Assembly: GCA_037447655.1 (NCBI GenBank)
Contig: JBBHKE010000705.1
Span: 1 to 62,000, forward strand
DNA length: 62,000 bases
Source: Zygnema cylindricum
Lineage: Eukaryota > Streptophyta > Zygnematophyceae > Zygnematales > Zygnemataceae
Direction: 5' to 3'
The notes below the pieces were generated by a model. It saw only the letters and a list, made by a program, of their open reading frames with translations, made no database searches and had not been told where the DNA came from. A program made the position numbers and the translations under genes. This document shows, piece by piece, positions 24,031 through 33,638 of this stretch; position 1 is the first letter of the stretch, and every line of letters begins with the position of its first letter.

Positions 24031-24081
24031 AAACCCAAAACCAAAAAAAAAACAAACAAACTCAAAAAGAAAAAAAATTAG

Positions 24082-24134
<53 letters not shown>

Positions 24135-24239
24135 AAACAAAAAAAAAAGGAAAAAAAAAACTCACCAAGAATATAACCTTCTTCTCTCTCCCCATCCCCA
24201 TCCGCCTCCCTCCCTCTCCCTCTCCCCCCTCTCAGACAC

Positions 24240-24505
24240 CCCTCCAACAGAGGCTCCATGGCGGCTCTCCCTCCCTCTCCCTCCCCGGGATTCCCGGAGA
24301 GGGGCACTCCCAGCCAGGCGGCCAACAGCAGCTCGGGCGCCCACGGACTGCTCTCGAATATGTCGTTTTGCGCCGCCAGCAGCGCCAGCCAGCTGTCCTG
24401 TGCCACGTCAGCATGCAGTACGGTGCCAGCTGGCACGCCGTGGAGAGCGTGGTGGGCTAAGGAAAAAGCCAAAACGGATGACGTGTGCTCTCGGATGGTG
24501 GCCAT
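24240..24505 (-). CDS. GC-rich minus-strand exon, unknown helical protein
   Basis: Read on the minus strand, the block starts with a good eukaryotic start context (CACCATGGCC) and encodes about 88 residues. These look helical and hydrophobic, e.g. SVLAFSLAHHALHGVPAG and SSPWAPELLLAAWLGVPL, with balanced codon use and G/C third positions. It ends near a weak GGTGTC donor at 24239. It is an island of over 60% GC in an AT-rich, repeat-filled region. I do not recognise the family. The plus strand is also open here and has a strong CTCTCAG acceptor at 24231-24235 and a GTGAAT donor at 24508, so orientation is not certain. The plus-strand peptide (Ser/Cys/Trp/Arg-rich) looks like a shadow. Confidence 0.42.
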
Positions 24506-24557
24506 GGTGAATTTTTATATATTTTTTTATTTCTTTTTTTTTTCTCTGTTTGTTTTT

Positions 24558-24592
24558 TTTCTCGCTCTTTCTCTCTCTCTCTCTCTCTCTCG

Positions 24593-24646
<54 letters not shown>

Positions 24647-24667
24647 ACTCTCGTGTCTCTCTATTTT

Positions 24668-24707
<40 letters not shown>

Positions 24708-24736
24708 TCTATTTATCTCTTTTTTTTTCTCTCGTC

Positions 24737-24782
<46 letters not shown>
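24558..24782. repeat. (TC)n microsatellite
   Basis: Pure to lightly interrupted TC dinucleotides. All frames give SLSLS or RERER peptides, which are discounted. Confidence 0.85.
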
Positions 24783-24785
<3 letters not shown>

Positions 24786-25204
24786 TCCCCTGCCTCGCCG
24801 GTCAGACTGTAAAACTTTCGATTCTGTTTCCTCGTCCTCCAACTTTTCGTTTCCTTTCTATCCTGTCCGCCGCGTACCGCGTCCTTCCCACGTGTGTGTC
24901 CAATAATGTATCGTCCGTACAGTACGAAGACCTGAGAAAAAGTACAAGCGGCACGTGGTTGGCAGACAGTGGACCGGATCCTGACAGAAGGTCGGCGGAT
25001 TTCTTTCTTCCTGCATGACAAATTTAAAATTTTAGACTTTGGTGACGTGGCTTAAGCCCGGAGGAGAGATTTTGGGCAGATGACGTGTCGAATTTTGATT
25101 GGACCTGCGAGGGATATTTCATGTACTGCAAAACGACGGAAGTTTTTCGAAGAGTACAGAGTGTAACGTCACGAGATCGTTTCTTTGTGCACACGTGTAA
25201 ATTT
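24783..25204. other. Moderate-GC spacer, nothing recognised
   Basis: Unlike the repeats around it, this segment has mixed composition and short open frames on both strands. None shows a convincing protein. Confidence 0.35.
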
Positions 25205-25349
25205 TTTACGGTGGAGATCGCCGATTGAAGGTTAGAATCTTGCCTTTCAATCTCAACCGTCAGATTGATAATCCGATAGGTGTGTACGGAGAAAATATGT
25301 TTTAAGTGGAGAAAATAACATCTTATAATAATAGCGATATAAGGTGTAC
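25205..25349. mobile_element. MITE family B, partial
   Basis: It matches the interior and right arm of family B (TGCCTTTCAATCTCAACCGT, then GGAGAAAATATGTTTTAAGT). The left terminus is missing. Confidence 0.55.
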
Positions 25350-25624
25350 GGTACTGAAATCCAGAAGTTACGGGAGAGAGTTTTTTGGTTTTTCTCAACC
25401 GGGGCCGTACGGTTCGATGCATAGTCTAGATTTGACTATTTGTTATGTTTTAGTACAACCGAAAAAAAGAGTACGGCAACGTACGGAAAATTCGAACTAA
25501 TATCGACAGTTAGATTATACCGTGGATGAATCTTAACTTACGTGGCACCACGCAATTTAGAACACGTATACGACAACTTGTTTAGGGTTTACAGACACTA
25601 CAACCGTGAATCGCTATTACAGTG

Positions 25625-26233
25625 CACCGCGAATCGTAATTAGAGAAAAAATTAGAGTAAAAAAACAAAAATAACAATCAGAGTTATGAACTCTAATTTA
25701 TGTGATAGAACTTCTTCACAGAGGAAGTTTACTCTTATTTATTTAAGTACTCTATATTGGGTTATGTTGGCAATAATTATCCGCGCTGTAATAATTAACA
25801 CTAAATTACGAAGACGTACAGAATCTGTAAGTCCGTATATATTGACGTCATTATGACGTTATAACCATTTGTCGCGCTGAATGTCAGTTAATGTTCACAC
25901 TGACGACGATGCTGTCGACGGACGAGAGTTATGCGAAAGGCTTTTTTCGATGTGATTGATTTTTTTGTTTAGTGCGATTTCACGTGCGAGCGCGATTCTA
26001 TTAAATCATTCTTTGTACCATTTTACTTATAAAAGTACAATTTTGCACGGTTGGAGGTCGTCCGTACTCCACACTATCTAAAACGAGCCTATAATAGATT
26101 ATTTTACGCTAATTAAACCTTACCTTAAATAGTATAATGAAAAATTTAGAATCATTTACTCTATTTAAGGTGATAGAGTCGAAATTTAGGGCGACCGAAT
26201 TAGCGTTATTTACTCTAATTACGATTTGCGGTG
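25625..26233. mobile_element. MITE family A, second copy (609 bp)
   Basis: It runs from CACCGCGAATCGTAATTAGA to the inverse ending TTACGATTTGCGGTG, the same termini as 8168-8684. Internal words such as TTTGCACGGTTGGA are shared too. No coding sequence is seen. Confidence 0.7.
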
Positions 26234-26434
26234 TAGTGTTAATGTTTTTTTTGCCTCTTAAAACATCTATTCTCCGTACAAATTTGTTGGATTGTGGATC
26301 TGACGGTTGCGATAGAAAGGTAACATTCTCAGCTTCCGATTAGCAGTCTCAAACTGAAAATCAGACAAGTGTGTACGAAGAAAATATGTTTTTAAGTGGC
26401 AAAAAATTATTAACCCTAATAGCGATACACGGTG
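26234..26434. mobile_element. MITE family B copy abutting family A
   Basis: It starts at the last base of the family A element (CGGTG|TAGTGTTAATG) and ends AGCGATACACGGTG. The family B arms AAAACATCTATTCTCCGTAC and GAAGAAAATATGTTTTTAAG are present. The left outer terminus is replaced by the end of family A. Confidence 0.6.
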
Positions 26435-26518
26435 TTTACGACAGCCCCCTCAACCAAAGTATTACGATTTTTTAACATTAAATAAAAATTATGCTAATTA
26501 TTATTCAACACTTATAAG

Positions 26519-27191
26519 AGGGTTGTTCCATTAGGCGCTCTCTGTAAACGTCAAAAAATCGTTTACTGAAGCGATCGTTCCATTGTGTCGGGTCAGTAAC
26601 CGACATTTGTTTTGCGTGGTACATGTTGATTGGTCCACGTAATAGATGATTACGATTCTGTTAATCTTCAAAGAATCTCTGAGAGCGAATTGTGACCACA
26701 TATTTGAACCAGCGAAAGGTAAAAAGTGACTCGTACGACGTATTGAATGAAAAAGCGTATGAAAATGTCAGAATGGTTAGTGGATACCAACAACAGCGTG
26801 AAACAATATCTTCCGTCAAAGATTTTCTTGCAGCTTCCGGTAGCCTCGCATCCTCCATGGCGGAAGGCACATGTCATATGCGACGTGTATCCATCTGGTA
26901 GCGCGGTCGTCGTGGATATTTGTCCACTTTTCCACGAGGCACGACGGTATTCGTTCAAGCGCTGAGAATTGACCTACTCTGGGTCACTTGTTGCGAACTA
27001 AAAGTGTCAGACGACGGCGTATCCGATTATGCATCCGACGGTCCACGTTTACGCCCATAAACGTGGAGAATCAAATCCCTCATTCAGTAGCCTTGTTTTT
27101 GTGACATTATTTTTTCTTTGGTACGGCAATGTACGAAACAGTACGGCCTTCAGTAAACAACGTCATTTTTCCCCTAATGGAACCTTGCCCT
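26519..27191. mobile_element. MITE family G (673 bp)
   Basis: Ends AGGGTTGTTCCATTAGG and the inverse of AGGGCAAGGTTCCATTAGG bound the segment. Inner inverted words AAACGTCAAAAAATCGTTTA and TTCAGTAAACAACGTCATTT extend the pairing. Short frames inside do not resemble a transposase. Confidence 0.55.
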
Positions 27192-27526
27192 AAGTTATAA
27201 CAATGGGCAGTGTACAATAAACTACAGTACTGTACTGTACATGGGCGACGTATCGTCGAAAAAAATCATACATAGACAGAAAATACGAAATCGAAACCTT
27301 AACGTAGGAAAACGACAACCAAACGACAAACCAAACGTACGGAAATCAAAGTGGAATGCGACGCAGCAGCTGACCAATCTTAAATCGACGAAATCATACC
27401 ATTGTACTTTACAAACATTAGAACTATGAAGTTATATATCATCAACGTAGAGACGATCTTTACAATATGATTGCCTTCTTTTCAAAGTTGAAAAATCCAA
27501 GCCACTTCTTTTTAGTAAATAAATAA

Positions 27527-28157
27527 AGGGAATTGATCATGACGGTGACTGGTTTGGTTGCGCATAGTCACTTAAGTCGTTTTGTCAAAAAATGTACGTT
27601 TGAAGTTCATATTGGTACAAATAAAGTACCGTTGAGTACTAATTTGACGGTCAATCAATTAGACAACTTTGACTTTCAAAATATTGTTTCAACCGCTTAA
27701 AACGTTTTGTGCGTTTTAATATTTCCGTACAAAACTTTTAGTACTTTAGTTTAAAGAGGTTCCTTTTCAATTTGCGTCTAAGTTCAATGTAACGCTTAGA
27801 CGATTAAATTTTAATTTTGCGGCTAAGTGATCTCACCGTGGAGCTCATGTAAAGACAAAAAGTGACTGTTAGCAACATTTTTATTTACATGTGGTTGTCG
27901 CAGTTTTGTTACCGTAAACGTTGCCGGCCGTGTGAATCGCTAATTTTATTATGACGGTCGACGTCTAAAAGCGCGACAAATTTTTAAGCGGTTGAAACAA
28001 CATTTTAAAAGTCAAAGTTGTCCAAACAATTTATCGTCAAATTTGTACTCAACAATACTTTATTTGTACTAATATGCAATTCAAACGCACAATTTTTGAC
28101 AAAATGACATAAGTGACTGTGCGAAACCAAAACAGTCACTGTGATGATCAATTCCCT
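27527..28157. mobile_element. Foldback element F with ~170-bp inverted arms
   Basis: The left arm 27527-27700 and right arm 27985-28157 are imperfect inverse copies from AGGGAATTGATCAT inward. Paired words include GTCACTTAAGTCGTTTTGTC, TTGACGGTCAATCAATTAGA and GACTTTCAAAATATTGTTTC. The roughly 280-bp spacer shows no gene. Confidence 0.72.
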
Positions 28158-28289
28158 AAATCAATCTAAGGTTGGCGTTCCATCACACGAAAAGTGGGGG
28201 TAGTTTACAGAAAAACCACGCGTATTCGTACGAGTTCGTACCTCTTATTTTGTTTGTATAAGCGAATAACATTACAGAGAATCTTGCTA

Positions 28290-28609
28290 AGGGTGCGGCC
28301 CCAGATGGCTAAGTTCGGGTTTTTTTTTGCCGTTTTCCTTTATAACTTAGCACCGTACTGCCTAAGTTGCGACCGTACGAAGAAATTTCAAATTTGTAAA
28401 GTACAATTTGCGTCATTGTCGAACTTAGGATATACGTAAATTTGTCGTCTTGTGTTTTTTCGACCCACTCTCACGTCATCTTCAAACTTATCTTAAACCA
28501 CATCGGCAATGTATAAAGCTTAGTTAAACAGTCTACACCAACAAGAAAACATATTCCCACGTGTGAAAAGTTTCCAATTTTTTTTGACGAAAGGAAAAAG
28601 TACAAGGTT
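28290..28609. mobile_element. MITE family E copy, interrupted by LTRs
   Basis: GGGTGCGGCCCCAGATGGCT at 28290 and following text (TTTGCGTCATTGTCGAACTT, TTCGACCCAC) match the element at 6330-6969. At 28610 it is broken by a solo LTR. Remnant sequence between the two solo LTRs appears to continue it. Confidence 0.5.
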
Positions 28610-28614
28610 GTTCG

Positions 28615-29661
28615 TGTTGAAATAGGTAGTTTTATTGTATTTTCTAGGTCTAAATTAATTAGCGGAAAACATATAAAGAAAATGTAGGCAGCCTTCCTCC
28701 ATCTCTTCTCTCTTGCCCCCATACTTGTTGTAGTCACTGAAAGAGAGAGAGAGCGATGGAGCCATGGCTGCCTCAGCTCCACAAGAAGGATTAAAGAGTG
28801 ACTTAAGTCACTCTCAACAAAAGGTTGAGTCCGGCAAGACTCGAACCCCCGACCGGCAGAGCGCGGCGTAGCCGTTAGCTCTAACGAGTCTGTCGTAGAA
28901 GTCCGTTAGGAGATATAGGGTTTCATTGTTATTTAAACCATTGTATTATACAGAAATCATTTAACTGAAAATCTATACAGCATGCATAGATATAGTTTTA
29001 CAAAGTACGAAGTACTCTACTAATTTGAAACGGATATCGCGCATTTTGTTTCGACAGCGAAACAAATATCGCGCAAGTATTTATTACGGCTGAGATTACA
29101 TTTCGCGTCAAATCTAATGGCGCACAACATCGCCGAAATCCTAGAATGGTCACTTTGGCATTTAGTGACGTGGCATGACCTGGCGCCACGTGGAGAGATG
29201 ACACTCGGTCGCGGGAATTCTAAGGAACGTACGGACGAGTGGAAAATGGACACGCGTCCGCCTAATGGCCTTGTCGTACAAAGGCCGTACAGAAAGTACA
29301 TCGGCAGTAGTACTTTTAGGTACTGTACATTGTTTTGATTAGTTCGTACCGGGAGTAGATAGGGGATGTGAAAGAGAACTAGGAAAAACTAGGACTTAGG
29401 AAAAATCAGGTAGATAGTCCCCTCTCTCTTTAAGAGTTTGTATAAATTGGTATCTTTGCCACCCTATAACTTATCGGCTGGTTGGGCGTTTTGAATGATT
29501 CTTTTTGCTACGCACTCAAGGGAGTCTAGGCTGCATAGGGATGCAGTCAAACTGTCATTTTGCCTTCCTGGACAAAAGTGGTTGTGGCTTAAAGTGGGTT
29601 AGTTAAATATTATCTAGAGGCTTCCTGTATTCTGTGGTCCAATGGAGGACACAGAATTGCA
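28615..29661 (+). mobile_element. Copia-type solo LTR, plus orientation, TSD GTTCG
   Basis: The 1,047-bp LTR starts TGTTGAAATA and ends CAGAATTGCA. It is flanked by the perfect 5-bp direct repeat GTTCG (28610-28614 and 29662-29666). It has the family's TATTTTCTAGGTCT motif near the 5' end, an antisense tRNA-like block at 28823-28905, six GTAC sites at 29276-29327 and a TATA-like GTATAAAT at about 29440. No internal region adjoins it, so it is a product of LTR-LTR recombination. Confidence 0.85.
28823..28905 (-). other. tRNA-like block (A and B box) inside LTR
   Basis: On the minus strand, TCGTTAGAGCTAACGG resembles an A box and GGGTTCGAGTC a B box, about 35 bases apart. No acceptor stem pairs, so this is not a functional tRNA gene. 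It could be an RNA polymerase III-type promoter remnant (inference). Confidence 0.5.
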
Positions 29662-29687
29662 GTTCGGTTTTGTCCGCTAGCATCTTG

Positions 29688-30687
29688 TGCAATTCTGTTT
29701 CCCCTATTGGATCACTAAATTCAGGAAGCCTCTAGATAGCTTTTGGCTAGCCCTTTTTCAATTTGGATCACTGCTACCTAAGCAGGCAAATAAACAATCT
29801 GACTGCACCCTTATGCAGTCTGGACTCCCCTGAGTCCATAGCAAAAGGAATCAAGGAAAATTCCCAACAAGGCAATCAATTATCAAATGGCAAAGATGCC
29901 AATATTTATACAAGCTTGTTGAGAGAGAGGCGGCTACCTCCTCAATCCTCTAAGTCCTAAACCCCTCTCACAATCCCTATCTACTGATGCACGAACCTAA
30001 CAGAAAACTGTATAGTACAGAAAAGTACTACGGTCAATGTACTTTCTGTACGGCTGGTGAACAACAAGGCCATGAAGGGGACGTTTGTCTCCTTTGGACT
30101 TGTCCTCATGTTCCTCGGGATTCCCGCTTCCCAATGATATCTTGCCACGTGTCGACAGGTCATGTGACATCCGAAAACCGCCAAGATGGCCATTTTGGGA
30201 TCCCGGCGATGATGCGGGCCGTCGGATCAAAACCGGCTTTTAATGTTCGCCGTCCAAAATAACAAATGTCCGGTATATTTGTTTCGTGAGCACAAAATCC
30301 CAACTAGTTCCTATGTCCTTAATTTGTTATTTCGTTAATCTGATTAATGATGTAGCTAATGTTTAAATGGCTATCAAACCCTATGTATCCTAACGGACTA
30401 CTACGACAGATCGATAAGAGTTGACGGCTACGCCTCGCTCTTGCGGTCAGAGGTTCGAGTCTTGTCGGACTCAACCTTTTTGTTGAGAGTGACTTAGGTC
30501 ACTCTTTAGTCCTGCCTATGGAGCTGAGGCAGCCATGGCTCCACCGCCCTCTCTCTCCTTTAGTGACTACAACAAGTATAGGGGCTAGAGAGAGAAGGTG
30601 GAGGCATACTGCTTGTGCTTTTCTTTTAGCTATTTTAACTTATTAAGACCTAGAAAATACCTCCCCTAAATTTAGTGATTTCAACAA
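29688..30687 (-). mobile_element. Copia-type solo LTR, minus orientation, TSD NCTTG
   Basis: On the minus strand the 1,000-bp LTR starts TGTTGAAATC at 30687 and ends CAGAATTGCA at 29688. Flanks TCTTG (29683-29687) and ACTTG (30688-30692) are a 5-bp TSD with one change. It faces the solo LTR at 28615-29661 tail to tail, only 26 bp away. The tRNA-like block is at 30395-30476 on the plus strand, antisense to the LTR. Confidence 0.83.
30395..30476 (+). other. tRNA-like block inside LTR
   Basis: GGTTCGAGTC (B-box-like) is at 30452-30461 and GATAAGAGTTGACGG (degenerate A-box-like) at about 30412. It sits about 211 bp from the LTR 5' end, antisense to the LTR. Confidence 0.45.
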
Positions 30688-30692
30688 CTTGT

Positions 30693-30962
30693 ACGGTTTT
30701 TTTTTGCAAGGGTCTTAGAGGTTGGATTGCAATTTCACAAAGACGTGGAAAATATGTCACCCTGCTACTAGCCCTCACAGCCACAGTCGCGTTGTGCCCC
30801 ATCCACCTCTTCAAATTACATTGTTTTGCATTCTACCACAAGTTTGCTTTAAGGGCACCGAGAGGGAGTGAGAGAAAATATTCAGAGGGATGTTTTTCAA
30901 TCACCTTGGAAGGTATAAAAGCATTATTTCCGCCATTTGAAAATCACTACAACATAAAATAA
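30693..30962 (+). pseudogene. Possible Tc1/mariner-IS630-type transposase fragment
   Basis: The frame contains G.RGWIAISQRRGKYVTLL and ALTATVALCPIHL. The RRG.(Y/N)VTL.(L)A(I/L) pattern is typical of the segment between the first and second catalytic aspartates of IS630/Tc1-type DDE transposases (known). The rest of the domain is absent or unrecognisable. The fragment lies directly beside a solo LTR. The family call is tentative. Confidence 0.35.
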
Positions 30963-32447
30963 AACCACTTTTTTAATTTAAAATCAATCTTACACCCCAT
31001 TTAATTTTCTAATAGACATTAATTAGGCAAAATGATGGCGAAGAAGGGTCGGGACTAAGCAACTGAAGGAGGCAGATTTTGTGAGATTGTCATATGAGAT
31101 AGAACTAGCGGAAGAGTTAGAGTGGAGGTCAGTTTAAACGGAATTGAGAGAAGGTTTAACCATTTTTAGACTATTTTTGTAAAAATAAAGAAATTTTCTG
31201 CTTCGAATGCATTTCCGTCATTTTCAACTTCAAATTGAGTTTTTGATTCTGGTACAATTACAGTTTCAAGTGAAGATTTAGTATCAGTTATATATTCAAT
31301 TTACAGTTGTCGTGCATGCGACCAATTACATCAAGAAGTATGCAACCTAACCACCTGTACAGAAAAGGTGAAACAAACGAGCAATGAAAATCCCAAAGCA
31401 AAAGAATTATAATACAAAGCAAAAATGAATATGACAATGTGAAAAACAAATAACAGGTGGAAGGGATGAAAGGTTGAAGGTGAGTGGGAAGCCGAGAGAG
31501 AGATCCATTTATTACTAAGCCGATGTGGAGCCACTAAGCTCCACGGTCAGGGTGTATTCCTTATAGGAGTAAGGTCTAGGACTCCGGAAATCCGAATAAA
31601 TAAAAACAGAAACCAAAATATAGAGAAAGCAACAATTAACAGACTGTAAGGAATTTGAGATAACCGAATTCCGACAACTCAGACAGCAAACCACCATAAA
31701 ACAAATAAAGAGAAAACAAATAACAAGAAATCAAATAAGTAAAGATAGCAATAGAAAAATATAGGAAAGCAACAATACAAATCTGCAAAGAATCCGAGTT
31801 AGTCCGATTTCGTCACAATAATAAACGGTTGCAGAAAAAGCCAACACAAAATCAAGCAATGGAAACAAGGGAAATTTGCAAAGAATCCGAGATAACCGGA
31901 TTCTAACAAACTACAAATAAACTTCACCAAAAGACAACCAAAATTACACCACAAAAAGTCAAACCCTAATCACAGAGTAATCCACAAGGGTTGAGACACA
32001 GCCTGAGACGGTCAGAATCCACAGTAAAATAGGTTGTTGAAAGGAAACAGTTTGGAATCCGGCCGAAACCGGGTGAATTAACTTGTAGGCCTTACAATGA
32101 AAGTATATTAGGTAAAAAGAAAGACAAAGCGCTTAACAAACCAAGGCAGAAAAAGCCTTGCACAAAAACACCGACAATTTGACTAAGGAAAAAGACAAGG
32201 GAAAAAGACAAAAAAATATAAGTCCTCTTTGACCAATTCCTATTTTCTCAAATTATGAGAGTACAAGCCTAAAGCAAAAGCCTAAGTACTAACGAAATAG
32301 TCAAAGTACTAATTTATGACATTTGCTAGCTAACCAATAGCGTGAGAGTATTTGACAGTAGAATCAGAGCTAGTTTGGGTCCTAGCCAATAAGCGACCAG
32401 AACCATATGCCTATGTTACAAAATTCACAATCAGCTGATTAAAACCT
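30963..32447. other. Non-coding spacer with a degenerate tandem
   Basis: Three loose copies of a ~110-130-bp unit (AAAGCAACAA.., then GCAAAGAATCCGAGATAACC or variants) lie at about 31600-31920. No protein is recognised. Confidence 0.45.
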
Positions 32448-33638
32448 TGTTAAAATTTGTGTATTTTCTACGTCTGAATATATTCTATGTGTTTGTCAAA
32501 TGGTCTTGTCTAAGTCATCCATACTTGTCCTAGTCACTGGAAGACAGAAATAGCCATGGTTTCCCCTATAGTTAGAAAGATACAAGCAAACAGGCAGGCA
32601 GACAGGCAAAAAAACTGACATGCCTGCCCCCATAGTTTGAAAGAAACAAGTAAACAGGCAGGCAGACAAGCAGAAAAATTGATAGCTGACCAAAATGTTG
32701 CACGCAGAAAAACTAACATGGACCAAAATGTTGCCCTGGGCTAGATTTGAACCTAGGTCTATGGTTAACTATGTAGATGTTAGCCTTGTCCACTAAGGTA
32801 TTACCGAAACGATACACGTGACGGATTTCAAAGGTATATAAATATTAACGCGGCGGCTAATTAACACTAAACTAACGAAGAGGAACAATTCATGCATCTG
32901 CGCGAATCTGAACCGTATAAAATATGTTTTGATCGAACGGCCAACATTGTAGCCGCCACCCAAAGTGAGCTTTTGGCGGCCTTCAATGATTGCGTCACGC
33001 GGTGCCACATGGCGCCGCATTATTTGATACCGGAAAAGATGGGAGGAAGAACCATGGCTCTCGATTAGAGAGGTGTCACCTTGTGGACCATGTCGTACCA
33101 TGGACGTAAAATAAGTACATCGCCCATTGTACCTTCTTGTACTATATAGTGTTCTTATTCGAATAGGGTTTAGTAGTAGGTAGTCGTAAGTAGGCAGACG
33201 AAGACTTAATGATATTTAGGTACCTCTCTCTAAGAGAGCTTGTAACTATAAAGGTCATCTTTGACAAGCTATAACTTATAGCTTAGGGGAGACTTACTAC
33301 TCAAGGGAGCAAATTCAATGATTCTTTTTGCTGCATACTCACGTGAGTCTACGCTACATAAGGGTGTAGTCGGTCAAAGACTTTGCCTGCCAGGGAGGTG
33401 GTATTTCTATGGGAAAGTCAAAGTGGGGAATGTTATCCTAAACTCATATTCCAACTTTGCATTCTGAGGTGGAACTGAGCGCACATAAAGTCTTATTTCA
33501 CAGAGGTGAAGTTGTATTGGGGTTCTTACTGTCAAGGTGTCAGTCATTTGGGTTTATATCAACTTGGAGTCAGCACTAACTAGATAAGCTTCTTTTGATC
33601 TGTGAATTATGTGGGGGAATGGACCTCACAAAATTTCA
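32448..33638 (+). mobile_element. 5' LTR of decayed Gag-only copia element B
   Basis: It starts TGTTAAAATT and ends AAATTTCA (1,191 bp). The 5-bp flank AACCT (32443-32447) pairs with AACCG after the 3' LTR. It carries an internal GCAAACAGGCAGGCAGACAG duplication near 32585-32680 and an antisense tRNA-like block at 32735-32810. Confidence 0.8.

Noticed and set aside
24258-24507. Plus-strand open frame over the GC-rich block, with good splice-like ends
   Set aside because: Its Ser/Cys/Trp/Arg-rich peptide looks like an antisense shadow. The minus-strand reading has normal protein composition and codon use. It is kept as an alternative in the exon entry.
24783-25018. Exon continuing after the TC repeat
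   Set aside because: Open frames on both strands lack splice signals and protein-like composition.
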